Assembly (NCBI GenBank): GCA_020062665.1
Contig: JAGUVW010000045.1
Location: 1-64,000, forward strand
Source: Pseudomonadales bacterium
GTDB taxonomy: Bacteria; Pseudomonadota; Gammaproteobacteria; Pseudomonadales; Ketobacteraceae
DNA: 64,000 bases
Direction: 5' to 3'
Positions 9,226-18,569 of the stretch are shown here, piece after piece (within the stretch, counting starts at the first letter, position 1; every line of letters begins with the position of its first letter). The notes under the pieces are model-generated. The model worked only from the letters and a program-made list of their open reading frames with translations, was not told where the DNA came from and searched no databases. The translations under genes were made by a program, and so were the position numbers.

Positions 9226-12200
9226 ATGACAAGCACCCCTTCAAACTTGCAACCGATTCGCCGTCTGCTGGTGGCGAATCGTGGCGAAATCGCCATCCGT
9301 ATCTGTCGCGCCGCGCGGGAACTGGGCATTTTTACCATTGCCATTCACTCCCGCGAAGACCGGGATCTGGCCCATTGCTTTGCGGCTGACGTGCACTGCG
9401 AAGTGGGCGTAGGCAAGCATCCGGTTGCGGCCTATCTGGATATGGATGACATTCTGCGAGTGGCGAAGGAGCAGGACGCCGAGGCAGTTCATACCGGTTA
9501 TGGTTTCCTTTCAGAGAACCCGGATTTTGCTGAAGCCTGTGAACGCAACGATATTCGTTTTGTAGGGCCGCGTCCTGCAACCCTGCGCACGCTAGGTAAC
9601 AAAGTCGAAGCGCGGGTACTGGCGCAAAGTGTCAATGTGCCCATGGTGCCGGCTACCAGTGCGCTTCCCCATGACATGACGGCGTGTCAGCAACTGGCGC
9701 AGCAAATTGGTTATCCCGTAATGGTCAAAGCCAGTTGGGGTGGTGGCGGCCGCGGCATGCGGGTGATCGAAACAGTAGAGCAACTTGCACCGTTATTGGC
9801 AGAAGCCCGTCGCGAAACGTTGTCGGCGTTCGGCAATGACGAAGTCTATCTGGAAAAACTGGTGCGCAATGCACGCCATGTGGAAGTGCAGGTACTGGGC
9901 GACCAGCACGGCACTCTGGTACACCTGTTTGAGCGGGATTGTTCCGTGCAGCGGCGTCACCAGAAAGTCGTTGAGCGTGCCCCGGCTCCTTATCTGGATC
10001 AGCAGGGCCGCGACACCATTTGCTCTGCTGCGCTGCGTTTGTGCAGCTCGGTGAATTATGTTGGCGCGGGCACCGTGGAATTCCTGATGGATTCCGACAC
10101 CGGCGCTTTCTATTTCATCGAAGTGAATCCCCGCGTACAGGTGGAACACACCGTTACCGAACAGGTGACCGGCGTCGATATCATCAAGGCGCAGTTGCTG
10201 ATCGCGCAAGGTGGCCGCATTGGCCAGGAAGATGAAACCGGTGTTCCGGCGCAACACAATATCCGCCTGAATGGCCATGCGCTGCAATGCCGTATCACCT
10301 GTGAAAATCCCTGGCAGGGTTTCAGCCCAGATTTCGGCCGCGTCACATCGTACCGTGCACCCGGCGGTACCGGCGTACGCATCGATGGCGGCATTCTGTC
10401 GGCCGGCATGACCATCAGCCGACACTACGACAGCCTGCTGGAAAAACTCACGGTCTGGGGTAGCACGCCGGCCGAAGCAGCGCAACGAGCCACCCGTGCC
10501 TTGGCGGAATATCGTATAGCTGGCGTGCAAACCAATATTCCGTTTCTGCACGCCATCGTCCAACACGCAGCGTTTATTGATGGAACCGTAACAACCCGGT
10601 TTGTGGACTCCGCGCCTTCGCTGCTACCCAAACGCCAGGCGGTGGACGCGATATCACGCCTGCTGGATTTTATTGCGGATGTCACACTCAATGGCAATCC
10701 CGATATGCGCGGCAGACAAATTCCGGCTGTTATCGTGCAACCTTCGCAGCCTGTGCGGATGCACGATTCCATCAAGCCCGGCACCCGACAATTGTTGGAA
10801 CAGCTCGGCCCAGTGGGCTTTTCCAACTGGATGTTGCAACAGGAACGCCTGCTGATTACCGACACCACCCTGCGCGACGCTCACCAATCGTTACTGGCCA
10901 CCCGCATGCGCAGCCACGATTTATTGTCGGCCGCCGATGCCTATGCCCACAACATGCCGCAACTGCTGTCACTGGAATGCTGGGGCGGCGCAACGTTCGA
11001 TGTGGCCATGCGGTTCCTGCGCGAAGATCCGTGGGAACGCTTGCACGGCCTGCGTGAACGGGTACCTAACCTGTTGCTGCAAATGCTGTTGCGCGGCGCC
11101 AACGGTGTCGGCTACACCAGTTATCCTGAAAACGTGGTGCGATTCTTTGTGCGTCACGCGGCGGAAAGCGGCATCGATTTATTCCGCGTTTTCGACAGCC
11201 TCAACTTGGTGGACAACATGCGCGTGTCCATCGACGCGATTCTGGAAAGCGGCAAGCTGTGCGAAGGCACTCTGTGCTACACCGGCGATGTACTTAATCC
11301 ATCGGCCGATAACAAATACAACCTGCAATACTACGTAAAACTGGCTGAGTCGTTGAAAGCGGCCGGTTGTCACATTATCGGCATCAAGGATATGGCGGGC
11401 GTGTGTCGCCCCGCTGCTGCGCGTCTGTTAGTGACCACGCTGAAACAGGAAATCGGCCTGCCCGTTCATTTCCATACCCACGACACATCAGGATTTGCAG
11501 CCGCGTCGATTCTGGCCGCAGTGGAAGCCGGTGTGGATGCAGTGGATGTTGCGATCGATGCGATGAGCGGCTTCACCAGTCAGCCGAGCCTGGGATCGCT
11601 GGTTAATGCGTATCGGCACCAACCCCGCGACACCGGCATCGACATGGGCGCGGTGCGTTTGATGGCGTCCTGGTGGGAGCAGACCCGCGAACTGTATCAA
11701 CCTTTTGAAAGCCCGATTCATGCGGCTACGTCCGATGTTTATCGTCATGCCATGCCCGGTGGCCAGTACACTAACCTGCGTGAGCAGGCGCGCGGTATCG
11801 GCCTGGGCGATGATCGCTGGGTTGAAGTGGCTGACGCCTACGCCACCGTCAACCGGCTGTTTGGTGACATCGTCAAAGTGACGCCCAGTTCGAAAGTGGT
11901 GGGTGATATGGCGCTGATGATGGTCAGTGCCGGCATCACTGAACAGGACGTGGTTGATCCGAAAAAAGATATTCCGTTTCCAGCGTCAGTAGTGGGTTTG
12001 TTCAAGGGCGAACTGGGTCTTCCACCGGATGGGTTCCCTGCAGCGCTCAGCCGCAAAATTATCAAAACGGATCAAAAACCCAAACCGTTGCCCGCGCCCG
12101 CACCGGTGGATTTAGAAAAAGCGCGCACACAACGCAACAGTGACGATGATCTGGCGTCGTGGCTGATGTACCCCGTGGTATTCGACGAGTTCGATCGCCA

Positions 12201-12666
12201 TCGCCAACGTTATGGTGATGTCAGCCTGCTGCCCACATCCGTATTTCTCTACGGCATGAAGCCCGGGCAATCAGTACAGATCAATCTTGCTGATGGCCAT
12301 GCCACCTCGATCCGCCTGGATGCCATCAGCGAGCCCGCCGCTGATCAGTCACGCATTCTGTTTTTCCGCGTGGATGGTGCACAGCATCAGGTTCGGGTGT
12401 TGCCGCTACAAACCGCGGGCGCGCAGCAACGCCCGAAAGCTGATCCAGCGCAGGAAGGTCATGTGGGCGCGCCGATAGCGGGTGTTATTACTGCAATCAA
12501 TGTTGCCCAGGGCGCAAAGGTAAAAGTCGGCGACCGCCTGATGACAGTGGAAGCCATGAAGATGGAAACCGCTATCACGGCCACCCGAGCAGGCGTGATC
12601 GAAAAGCTGCTGGCCACTCAGCACGAGCAGGTGGAAGTCGGTGAGCTGCTGGTGCAGATCGCCTGA
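9226..12666 (+). CDS. pyc: pyruvate carboxylase, single-chain
   Basis: The 1146-aa biotin enzyme converts pyruvate and bicarbonate to oxaloacetate with ATP. Its domains in order are: N-terminal biotin carboxylase (LLVANRGEIAIRI near residue 11; ATP-grasp GGGGRGMR near 170), carboxyltransferase (DTTLRDAHQSLLATRMR near 545; metal-binding HFHTHD), and the C-terminal biotinyl domain with AMKM, biotinyl lysine K1112. The chain resembles single-polypeptide PycA. Methylcitrate lyase yields pyruvate and PrpC consumes oxaloacetate, so in this cluster the enzyme would recycle pyruvate into the PrpC acceptor. The ribosome site is weak. No frameshift is seen. Confidence 0.93.
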   Translation: MTSTPSNLQPIRRLLVANRGEIAIRICRAARELGIFTIAIHSREDRDLAHCFAADVHCEVGVGKHPVAAYLDMDDILRVAKEQDAEAVHTGYGFLSENPDFAEACERNDIRFVGPRPATLRTLGNKVEARVLAQSVNVPMVPATSALPHDMTACQQLAQQIGYPVMVKASWGGGGRGMRVIETVEQLAPLLAEARRETLSAFGNDEVYLEKLVRNARHVEVQVLGDQHGTLVHLFERDCSVQRRHQKVVERAPAPYLDQQGRDTICSAALRLCSSVNYVGAGTVEFLMDSDTGAFYFIEVNPRVQVEHTVTEQVTGVDIIKAQLLIAQGGRIGQEDETGVPAQHNIRLNGHALQCRITCENPWQGFSPDFGRVTSYRAPGGTGVRIDGGILSAGMTISRHYDSLLEKLTVWGSTPAEAAQRATRALAEYRIAGVQTNIPFLHAIVQHAAFIDGTVTTRFVDSAPSLLPKRQAVDAISRLLDFIADVTLNGNPDMRGRQIPAVIVQPSQPVRMHDSIKPGTRQLLEQLGPVGFSNWMLQQERLLITDTTLRDAHQSLLATRMRSHDLLSAADAYAHNMPQLLSLECWGGATFDVAMRFLREDPWERLHGLRERVPNLLLQMLLRGANGVGYTSYPENVVRFFVRHAAESGIDLFRVFDSLNLVDNMRVSIDAILESGKLCEGTLCYTGDVLNPSADNKYNLQYYVKLAESLKAAGCHIIGIKDMAGVCRPAAARLLVTTLKQEIGLPVHFHTHDTSGFAAASILAAVEAGVDAVDVAIDAMSGFTSQPSLGSLVNAYRHQPRDTGIDMGAVRLMASWWEQTRELYQPFESPIHAATSDVYRHAMPGGQYTNLREQARGIGLGDDRWVEVADAYATVNRLFGDIVKVTPSSKVVGDMALMMVSAGITEQDVVDPKKDIPFPASVVGLFKGELGLPPDGFPAALSRKIIKTDQKPKPLPAPAPVDLEKARTQRNSDDDLASWLMYPVVFDEFDRHRQRYGDVSLLPTSVFLYGMKPGQSVQINLADGHATSIRLDAISEPAADQSRILFFRVDGAQHQVRVLPLQTAGAQQRPKADPAQEGHVGAPIAGVITAINVAQGAKVKVGDRLMTVEAMKMETAITATRAGVIEKLLATQHEQVEVGELLVQIA

Positions 12667-12751
12667 AGTCCGCGTTCAGCCATTGTTGCTGTCGTTTCTG
12701 TCTTTTAGATAAATAGTTGCCGTTGTCGCATTCTCAGTCGAGGAATTTGTA

Positions 12752-15364
12752 GTGCTTGAATCCTATCTTGATCACTGCGCCGAGCGCGCGCAGCAGGGCC
12801 TGCCACCCAAACCGCTGGACGAACAGCAGACTGCACAGCTTGTTGCATTGCTGCAATCACCGCCACAAGGTGAAGAAGAATTTCTGCTGGATTTGCTGGA
12901 AAACCGGATTCCCGCTGGCGTTGATCCTGCTGCGTACGTCAAAGCCGGATTCCTGGCGGCGATCGCACGGGGCGAAACCACTTGCTCGCTGATCGACAAA
13001 CCCCGCGCGATATTTTTGCTGGGCACCATGCTGGGCGGCTACAACGTGGAACCGCTGGTGAATCTGCTGGATGACACGGAACTGGCACCCCTGGCGGCGG
13101 AAGCGCTCAAGGGCATTCTGCTGATGTTCGATACGTTTTTCGACGTGGAAACCCGCGCTCGCAACGGTAACGTTCACGCGCAGGCGGTATTGCAATCCTG
13201 GGCCGATGCAGAATGGTTTACCCGCCGCCCCGCCGTGGCAGAAGCAGTTACTGTCACCGTTTTTAAAGTCACGGGTGAAACCAATACCGACGATCTTTCA
13301 CCTGCGCAGGATGCCTGGAGCCGTCCGGATATTCCTCTGCACGCGAAATCCATGCTGAAGAATGCGCGCGATGGAATCACGCCGGATGAAGCCGGCAGCG
13401 TCGGTCCGATTTTACAGATCGAAGCATTAAAGCGCCGCGGCCATACCGTAGCCTACGTGGGCGATGTGGTGGGCACCGGTTCTTCCCGCAAATCCGCCAC
13501 CAATTCCGTGCTCTGGTTTACCGGCGACGACATCCCCTTCATTCCCAACAAACGTGGTGGCGGCATCTGCCTCGGCGGCAAGATTGCACCGATCTTTTTC
13601 AACACCATGGAAGATGCGGGCGCGCTGCCTATCGAAGCGGATGTCAGCGCGCTGAACATGGGCGATGTGGTGGACATTCTGCCTTATGCCGGCACCATCG
13701 TTCGCCACGGTAGTGATGAGGTGCTGAGCCGCTTCACCCTGAAAAGCGCCACGCTGCTGGATGAAGTCCGCGCTGGCGGTCGTATCAACCTGATTATCGG
13801 CCGTGGCCTCACCGCCCGTGCACGGCAATCACTGGGGCTGGGGGATCATCCGCTGTTCAAGCATGACGATTCTTCACCGGCAACTGCTCCCGCGAAAAAA
13901 TCCGGCTTCAGCCTGGCGCAGAAAATGGTGGGCAAAGCCTGCGGTGTCACCGGTATCCGCCCCGGCGAATATTGCGAACCGAAGATGACCACCGTCGGCT
14001 CACAGGACACCACTGGCCCCATGACCCGGGACGAACTGAAGGATCTTGCCTGCCTCGGATTTTCTGCTGATCTGGTGATGCAGTCCTTCTGCCACACTGC
14101 TGCCTATCCCAAACCGGTGGATGTGGAAACCCAGCACACACTGCCGGATTTCATTATGAATCGTGGCGGTGTGTCACTGCGTCCTGGCGATGGCATCATT
14201 CATTCCTGGATCAACCGCATGCTGCTGCCCGACACCGTCGGCACCGGCGGTGATTCCCATACGCGTTTTCCGCTGGGCATTTCGTTCCCTGCCGGTTCTG
14301 GCCTGGTGGCGTTTGCCGCTGCCACCGGCGTAATGCCGCTGGATATGCCGGAATCCGTACTTGTGCGTTTCAAAGGTGACATGCAGCCGGGCATCACATT
14401 GCGGGATCTGGTGCATGCCATTCCCTATTACGCAATTCAGCAAGGTCTGCTCACGCTGGGAAAACAGAACAAACAGAATATTTTCAACGGTCGTATTCTG
14501 GAAATTGAAGGGCTGGAACAGCTCACGGTAGAACAGGCCTTTGAACTATCGGATGCGTCGGCGGAACGCTCCGCAGCAGGTTGTACCATCACGCTGAGCG
14601 AAGAGTCGGTCGCAGAATATCTGACATCCAATATCACACTGCTGAAATGGATGATCGACAGTGGCTACGGCGATGCCCGCACCCTCGCCCGCCGCATTCG
14701 CGCGATGGAAGACTGGTTGGCCAAACCAGAATTGCTGCGCGCCGATGCTGATGCGAAATACAGCGCCATCATCGAAATCGATCTGAATGACATTCGCGAG
14801 CCGATTCTGTGCTGCCCCAATGATCCCGACGACGCACGCCTACTTTCGCAGGTGGCCGGAGATCGCATCGACGAAGTCTTTATCGGTTCCTGCATGACGA
14901 ACATTGGCCATTTCCGCGCCGCAGGTGAACTGCTCCGTAATCTGGACAGCCACATGTTAAGCACGCGCCTGTGGTTAGCACCGCCCACGCGAATGGATCA
15001 GCAACGGCTGATGGACGAAGGCTACTACAACGTGTTTGGCCGTGTAGGTGCGCGCACGGAAATGCCCGGTTGTTCCCTATGCATGGGTAATCAGGCACGG
15101 GTGGCGCCAAATTCCAACGTCGTTTCTACATCGACACGTAATTTTCCTAACCGGTTGGGCCAGGGCGCACACGTCTATCTGGCATCGGCAGAACTCGCAG
15201 CAGTGGCCGCATTACTCGGCCGTCTGCCTACCGTTGCGGAATATCAAACCTACGCACGCGACATTCACAGCCGCAGCAAAACCATCTACCGCTATCTCAA
15301 CTTCGATCGCTTGCCAGAATTTGCAGAAAAGGCCGGCAAGATCGATGTGCAACAACTGGCGTAA
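12752..15364 (+). CDS. acnB: bifunctional aconitate hydratase 2 / 2-methylisocitrate dehydratase AcnB
   Basis: The 870-aa AcnB starts at GTG 12752 ([18 protein letters not shown]) with GAGGAA upstream. It has the AcnB layout: N-terminal HEAT-like domain, swivel domain ([13 protein letters not shown]), then the Fe/S catalytic domains with cysteines in [11 protein letters not shown] and in CSLCMGNQA. It works in the TCA cycle and hydrates 2-methyl-cis-aconitate to 2-methylisocitrate, completing the AcnD-PrpF route. If it is the only aconitase in the genome this locus is essential, which matters for the nearby plasmid-type replication genes. Confidence 0.95.
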   Translation: MLESYLDHCAERAQQGLPPKPLDEQQTAQLVALLQSPPQGEEEFLLDLLENRIPAGVDPAAYVKAGFLAAIARGETTCSLIDKPRAIFLLGTMLGGYNVEPLVNLLDDTELAPLAAEALKGILLMFDTFFDVETRARNGNVHAQAVLQSWADAEWFTRRPAVAEAVTVTVFKVTGETNTDDLSPAQDAWSRPDIPLHAKSMLKNARDGITPDEAGSVGPILQIEALKRRGHTVAYVGDVVGTGSSRKSATNSVLWFTGDDIPFIPNKRGGGICLGGKIAPIFFNTMEDAGALPIEADVSALNMGDVVDILPYAGTIVRHGSDEVLSRFTLKSATLLDEVRAGGRINLIIGRGLTARARQSLGLGDHPLFKHDDSSPATAPAKKSGFSLAQKMVGKACGVTGIRPGEYCEPKMTTVGSQDTTGPMTRDELKDLACLGFSADLVMQSFCHTAAYPKPVDVETQHTLPDFIMNRGGVSLRPGDGIIHSWINRMLLPDTVGTGGDSHTRFPLGISFPAGSGLVAFAAATGVMPLDMPESVLVRFKGDMQPGITLRDLVHAIPYYAIQQGLLTLGKQNKQNIFNGRILEIEGLEQLTVEQAFELSDASAERSAAGCTITLSEESVAEYLTSNITLLKWMIDSGYGDARTLARRIRAMEDWLAKPELLRADADAKYSAIIEIDLNDIREPILCCPNDPDDARLLSQVAGDRIDEVFIGSCMTNIGHFRAAGELLRNLDSHMLSTRLWLAPPTRMDQQRLMDEGYYNVFGRVGARTEMPGCSLCMGNQARVAPNSNVVSTSTRNFPNRLGQGAHVYLASAELAAVAALLGRLPTVAEYQTYARDIHSRSKTIYRYLNFDRLPEFAEKAGKIDVQQLA

Positions 15365-15380
15365 AACGAGAACGACAGCC

Positions 15381-16322
15381 ATGAACGACTCAATTCAACA
15401 TCGCCACACCATTCAGGATCTGCTGCGGTTGGCAACCACCTCCCGCGCGCTCAGCGAATCCCGGATCACATCCGCGATCAGTTTGCTGGTGCAGAACGCC
15501 CGCTACGCATTGCAGGCACTGGACCGCGACGAAGTGGCCATCGCCCGGGTGCAGGCTTTATCTCATCCCCGCTGTCTGCATCCACGCTCCCACGGCGCCA
15601 CAGTGTTCGGCCTGAGCAATGACGTACTGATCAGCGCCGACTGGGCGGCCTGGGCCAACACGCTGGCTGTGGTGAGTTCAGCGCCACCGCGCAAAGCACA
15701 GCCGACACAACGCATCTTCGATAGCGCCCTGGTGCCCACACTGATCGCCGTAGCGCAACAGGCTGGCACCAATGGTAATGATCTGTTTCAGGGGATCGCT
15801 GCCACCTCCGCAGCTTTCCATGGATTGCAACGGACACTGGACGGCAAAATTGTCGACGGCCAGGAACGGATGAAGCTTCAGGGTATCTGGGCAGCACAGG
15901 CAATGGCCTGTGGCATTGGGCGCTGTCTTCATCTGTCCTCATCGACTGTCCAGCAGGTGTTGCAACAGATTCAACAGGATTCCGTGATTCCCCACGCACC
16001 GGTGGCAGACATTGCGCGGCAGGTGATCGGACTTGTTGATCTGTGTATGCGTGGAGAGGAATCAGACGCTCCCCAGTTCCCGGAACGTGCAGAAAACGGT
16101 TACTCGCTCAACGACGCCACGCCGAGCGCTGCGCTAGAGGACGAGTTCACGTTGTTCGCAGCCGACACCGCAAATTGGCTGAGCACAAGCGCACAGCAAA
16201 ACTTCCTCGCGTGCGTGCGCCAATTACCGCAACAGCCACACGCCGGCATCATGCGCATCAACCCCGCACCGGATCTTGCACAACCACAGTATCGCGCACC
16301 CGATGGGCGTGGCATTTTCTGA
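15381..16322 (+). CDS. shortened, diverged MmgE/PrpD-like protein
   Basis: I place the start at ATG 15381, 16 nt after acnB, giving 313 aa; earlier in-frame codons lie inside acnB. The region around LSHPRCLHPRSHGATVFG and the helical stretch to about residue 200 resemble the MmgE/PrpD fold (VISADWAAWANTLAVVSS; LFQGIAATSAAFHGLQRTLDGK). It is much shorter than PrpD (about 480 aa) and lacks its recognisable substrate-site motifs. In an AcnD/PrpF organism PrpD is dispensable, so this may be a relic or a repurposed non-catalytic subunit. The frame is intact, so I do not call it a pseudogene. Family assignment is moderate. Confidence 0.55.
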   Translation: MNDSIQHRHTIQDLLRLATTSRALSESRITSAISLLVQNARYALQALDRDEVAIARVQALSHPRCLHPRSHGATVFGLSNDVLISADWAAWANTLAVVSSAPPRKAQPTQRIFDSALVPTLIAVAQQAGTNGNDLFQGIAATSAAFHGLQRTLDGKIVDGQERMKLQGIWAAQAMACGIGRCLHLSSSTVQQVLQQIQQDSVIPHAPVADIARQVIGLVDLCMRGEESDAPQFPERAENGYSLNDATPSAALEDEFTLFAADTANWLSTSAQQNFLACVRQLPQQPHAGIMRINPAPDLAQPQYRAPDGRGIF

Positions 16323-16333
16323 CGGAGTTCATC

Positions 16334-17266
16334 ATGTTCAACCTTAACGCTACACCCTCGTACAAACGCGAAATTTTTCGTGTTCAGCTCAACAGTGGTC
16401 GCCTGCTGCAATTTCCTGGCGCCTATTCGCCACTGGTGGCACGCATGATCGAACAAACCGGTTTCGATGGCGTTTACCTTTCCGGCGCGGCCCTGGCGGC
16501 CGAGCTGGGTTTACCCGATATTGGACTCACCACCATGACGGAGATAACCCAGCGCGGTTACCAGATCAGCCGCGCCACCAATTTGCCCGCCCTGATCGAC
16601 ATCGACACCGGCTTTGGTGAACCGATGAACCTGGCCCGCACGATTTTCGAATTGGAAAATCTGGGGCTGGCGGGCTGTCATATCGAAGATCAGGTAAATC
16701 CCAAACGTTGCGGTCATCTGGATGGCAAGCAGGTAGTGGACACCGCCACTATGATGAAACGGATTCGCACCGCAGTGGATGCACGCCGCGATCGTAACTT
16801 TATCATCATGGCTCGCACCGATGCCCGAGCCATCGAAGGACTGGAAGCCGCCATTGCCCGTGCACAGGCCTATGTGGATGCAGGTGCCGATGCAATTTTT
16901 CCCGAAGCATTGGCCAATGAACAGGAATTCGAGCGATTCCGCGCAGCCATCAAAGTCCCCATGCTGGCCAACATGACGGAATTCGGAAAATCAACGCTGC
17001 TAACGGCACAACAACTCCGCAATCTAGGCGTTAATCTGGTGATCTATCCAGTGTCCACGCTACGCGCATCCATGGGCGCGACAGAACGACTGCTCACCAC
17101 TATTCGCAGCACAGGCAGCCAGAACGACGCTGTACCCCAGATGCAGACCCGCGCCGAGCTGTATCAACTGCTGCAGTACGAAGCCTACAACCAGTTTGAT
17201 CAGGATATTTTCAATTTTACTCTGGGGGCCGGAACTGCCGACAGGGAAGTCGAAATCACAACGTGA
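16334..17266 (+). CDS. prpB: methylisocitrate lyase PrpB
   Basis: This 310-aa canonical PrpB cleaves 2-methylisocitrate to pyruvate and succinate. It shows YLSGAALAAELGLPDIG, IDIDTGFG (metal site), the catalytic PKRCGH loop, MARTDARAIEG and the C-terminal TRAELYQLLQYEAYNQFDQ typical of the family. The ATG at 16334 has CGGAG 6 nt upstream and lies 11 nt after the preceding stop. It is the last gene of the propionate cluster and is convergent with folK, 12 nt away. Confidence 0.93.
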   Translation: MFNLNATPSYKREIFRVQLNSGRLLQFPGAYSPLVARMIEQTGFDGVYLSGAALAAELGLPDIGLTTMTEITQRGYQISRATNLPALIDIDTGFGEPMNLARTIFELENLGLAGCHIEDQVNPKRCGHLDGKQVVDTATMMKRIRTAVDARRDRNFIIMARTDARAIEGLEAAIARAQAYVDAGADAIFPEALANEQEFERFRAAIKVPMLANMTEFGKSTLLTAQQLRNLGVNLVIYPVSTLRASMGATERLLTTIRSTGSQNDAVPQMQTRAELYQLLQYEAYNQFDQDIFNFTLGAGTADREVEITT

Positions 17267-17278
17267 ACATGTTGCTTG

Positions 17279-17857
17279 TCAATCCATAAGAAACACTTTC
17301 TGCAATGACTGTGGTGGATTCCCAAATATCTGCCACAGTTCAGCAAAAGATCGATTAAGCCTGGGATGCATCAACGTCGGTGCTATCTGCGACAATGGCA
17401 GCAACACATAGGCCCGAGAATCAACATCCGGGTGTGGGAACGTGAAGCCGTCCACCTGCCCCACAATATCGCCATACAGCAAAATATCTATATCCAAGGG
17501 ACAAGAGAGAGCTTCTGAGCCACCTTGAATGCGCCCACAGAGTCGCTCGATCTCCCTCAGCCGGCTTTTTATGGCTGATGCAGACAGTGCAGTTTTGATT
17601 TCCACCACCAGATTAAAATAACGAAACTGATCGCAATCCCCATTTGATACCGCTGGAAAATGATTTGGAGCGGATGCATATACAGGCGAGATTCGAATAC
17701 ATGCGAAGGTGCTTTTTAACTGGCATATTGCAATCCGCAAATTCTGATCGCGATTGCGATTACTACCTAGCCCAAGAAATACATGCCTGCTCAAACGATC
17801 TCCATGATTCGAATTTTCACTGAGATGCAGGAACACTTCGCAAACGACGCATCTCAT
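17279..17857 (-). CDS. folK: HPPK (folate biosynthesis)
   Basis: 2-amino-4-hydroxy-6-hydroxymethyldihydropteridine pyrophosphokinase transfers pyrophosphate from ATP to the pterin precursor of folate. Seen are HVFLGLGSN at about residues 25-33, FRYFNLVV, and CPLDIDILLYGD, the family signature with the metal-binding DxD. The C-terminal PHPDVDSRAYVLLPLSQIAP also fits. The first 22 residues are unusual for the family, so translation may start nearer residue 20. Being diverged and away from folate genes, it may be a second FolK in the genome. Confidence 0.85.
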   Translation of the reverse strand: MRCVVCEVFLHLSENSNHGDRLSRHVFLGLGSNRNRDQNLRIAICQLKSTFACIRISPVYASAPNHFPAVSNGDCDQFRYFNLVVEIKTALSASAIKSRLREIERLCGRIQGGSEALSCPLDIDILLYGDIVGQVDGFTFPHPDVDSRAYVLLPLSQIAPTLMHPRLNRSFAELWQIFGNPPQSLQKVFLMD

Positions 17858-17878
17858 CCAGCATCAAATGCGCCTGAG

Positions 17879-18499
17879 TCACACGAACCTCATCCAGCCA
17901 AGGCAGGGCAAGCTCCAGCAATTGGATGCAATTTTCAGAAGTTTGAGATGTGTTACCCAAGCCCCATTGCGTCCTCGGGGGAGACGAATTCGTTTTGCTA
18001 GCAGTTTGATATGCTCAGCAGCAGTCAAACAATGCGGTGCAGCAAGAGATGGTTCGGTTGCAACCATTTTCTGGCAAAACAGGAACACCAGCTCGACATG
18101 CCCAATCGCCGCTGATAGCTCGATCGCTTCCAGTATCGCTTCAGGTTGAGATGCAATGGTTGATTCAGTCGCCAGCTTTTCCGCCCACTTTCTCGCGGTT
18201 CTTTTTTTCCCCGAGTTCAGACAGGTCCGAATGATATCCAGTTGCAAGGACACTGCATTCTTGCATTGTTTGTCCAAATGGCTTTGGTAGACACGATTCA
18301 AATGTTCCGGGCGACCCGTTGTCAGTGCAACGGCCACTGCGTGGCCAAATTCCGACAAATTACAATCCTGACCAGTGTTGACTGAAGTCGTTGATTCCTG
18401 CATTTGACTACTACTCCGGACTATATCGGCACGAAAAGTGCGATATACATTATCCGCAATCAGCAAATCGGTTTGCAATAAAATCAAGCAATCATCCAA
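17879..18499 (-). CDS. hypothetical alpha-helical protein
   Basis: The 206-residue open frame lies 21 nt upstream of folK on the same strand, so the two may be co-transcribed. It is helical and TPR-like in texture (EFGHAVAVALTTGRPEHLN; KWAEKLATESTIASQPEAI) and ends with basic residues. No signal peptide or membrane segment is evident and I recognise no family. The N-terminus is uncertain: in-frame ATGs about 30 residues in could also serve. Confidence 0.5.
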   Translation of the reverse strand: MDDCLILLQTDLLIADNVYRTFRADIVRSSSQMQESTTSVNTGQDCNLSEFGHAVAVALTTGRPEHLNRVYQSHLDKQCKNAVSLQLDIIRTCLNSGKKRTARKWAEKLATESTIASQPEAILEAIELSAAIGHVELVFLFCQKMVATEPSLAAPHCLTAAEHIKLLAKRIRLPRGRNGAWVTHLKLLKIASNCWSLPCLGWMRFV

Positions 18500-18532
18500 A
18501 GTGAAGTTTGATCACATCAACTGATAGTGCAA

Positions 18533-18561
18533 TGGCTGCGCATCTTACGAATGCGCAGCCA
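18533..18561 (-). terminator. stem-loop after metE
   Basis: A perfect 11-bp stem, TGGCTGCGCAT (18533-18543) with ATGCGCAGCCA (18551-18561), lies just beyond the metE stop on the minus strand. No strong U-run follows, so termination is likely but unproven. Confidence 0.55.
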
Positions 18562-18569
18562 CTCGCGGA

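Noticed and set aside
15048-15380. upstream extension of the PrpD-like gene
   Set aside because: It lies inside acnB in another frame; ATG 15381 directly follows acnB.
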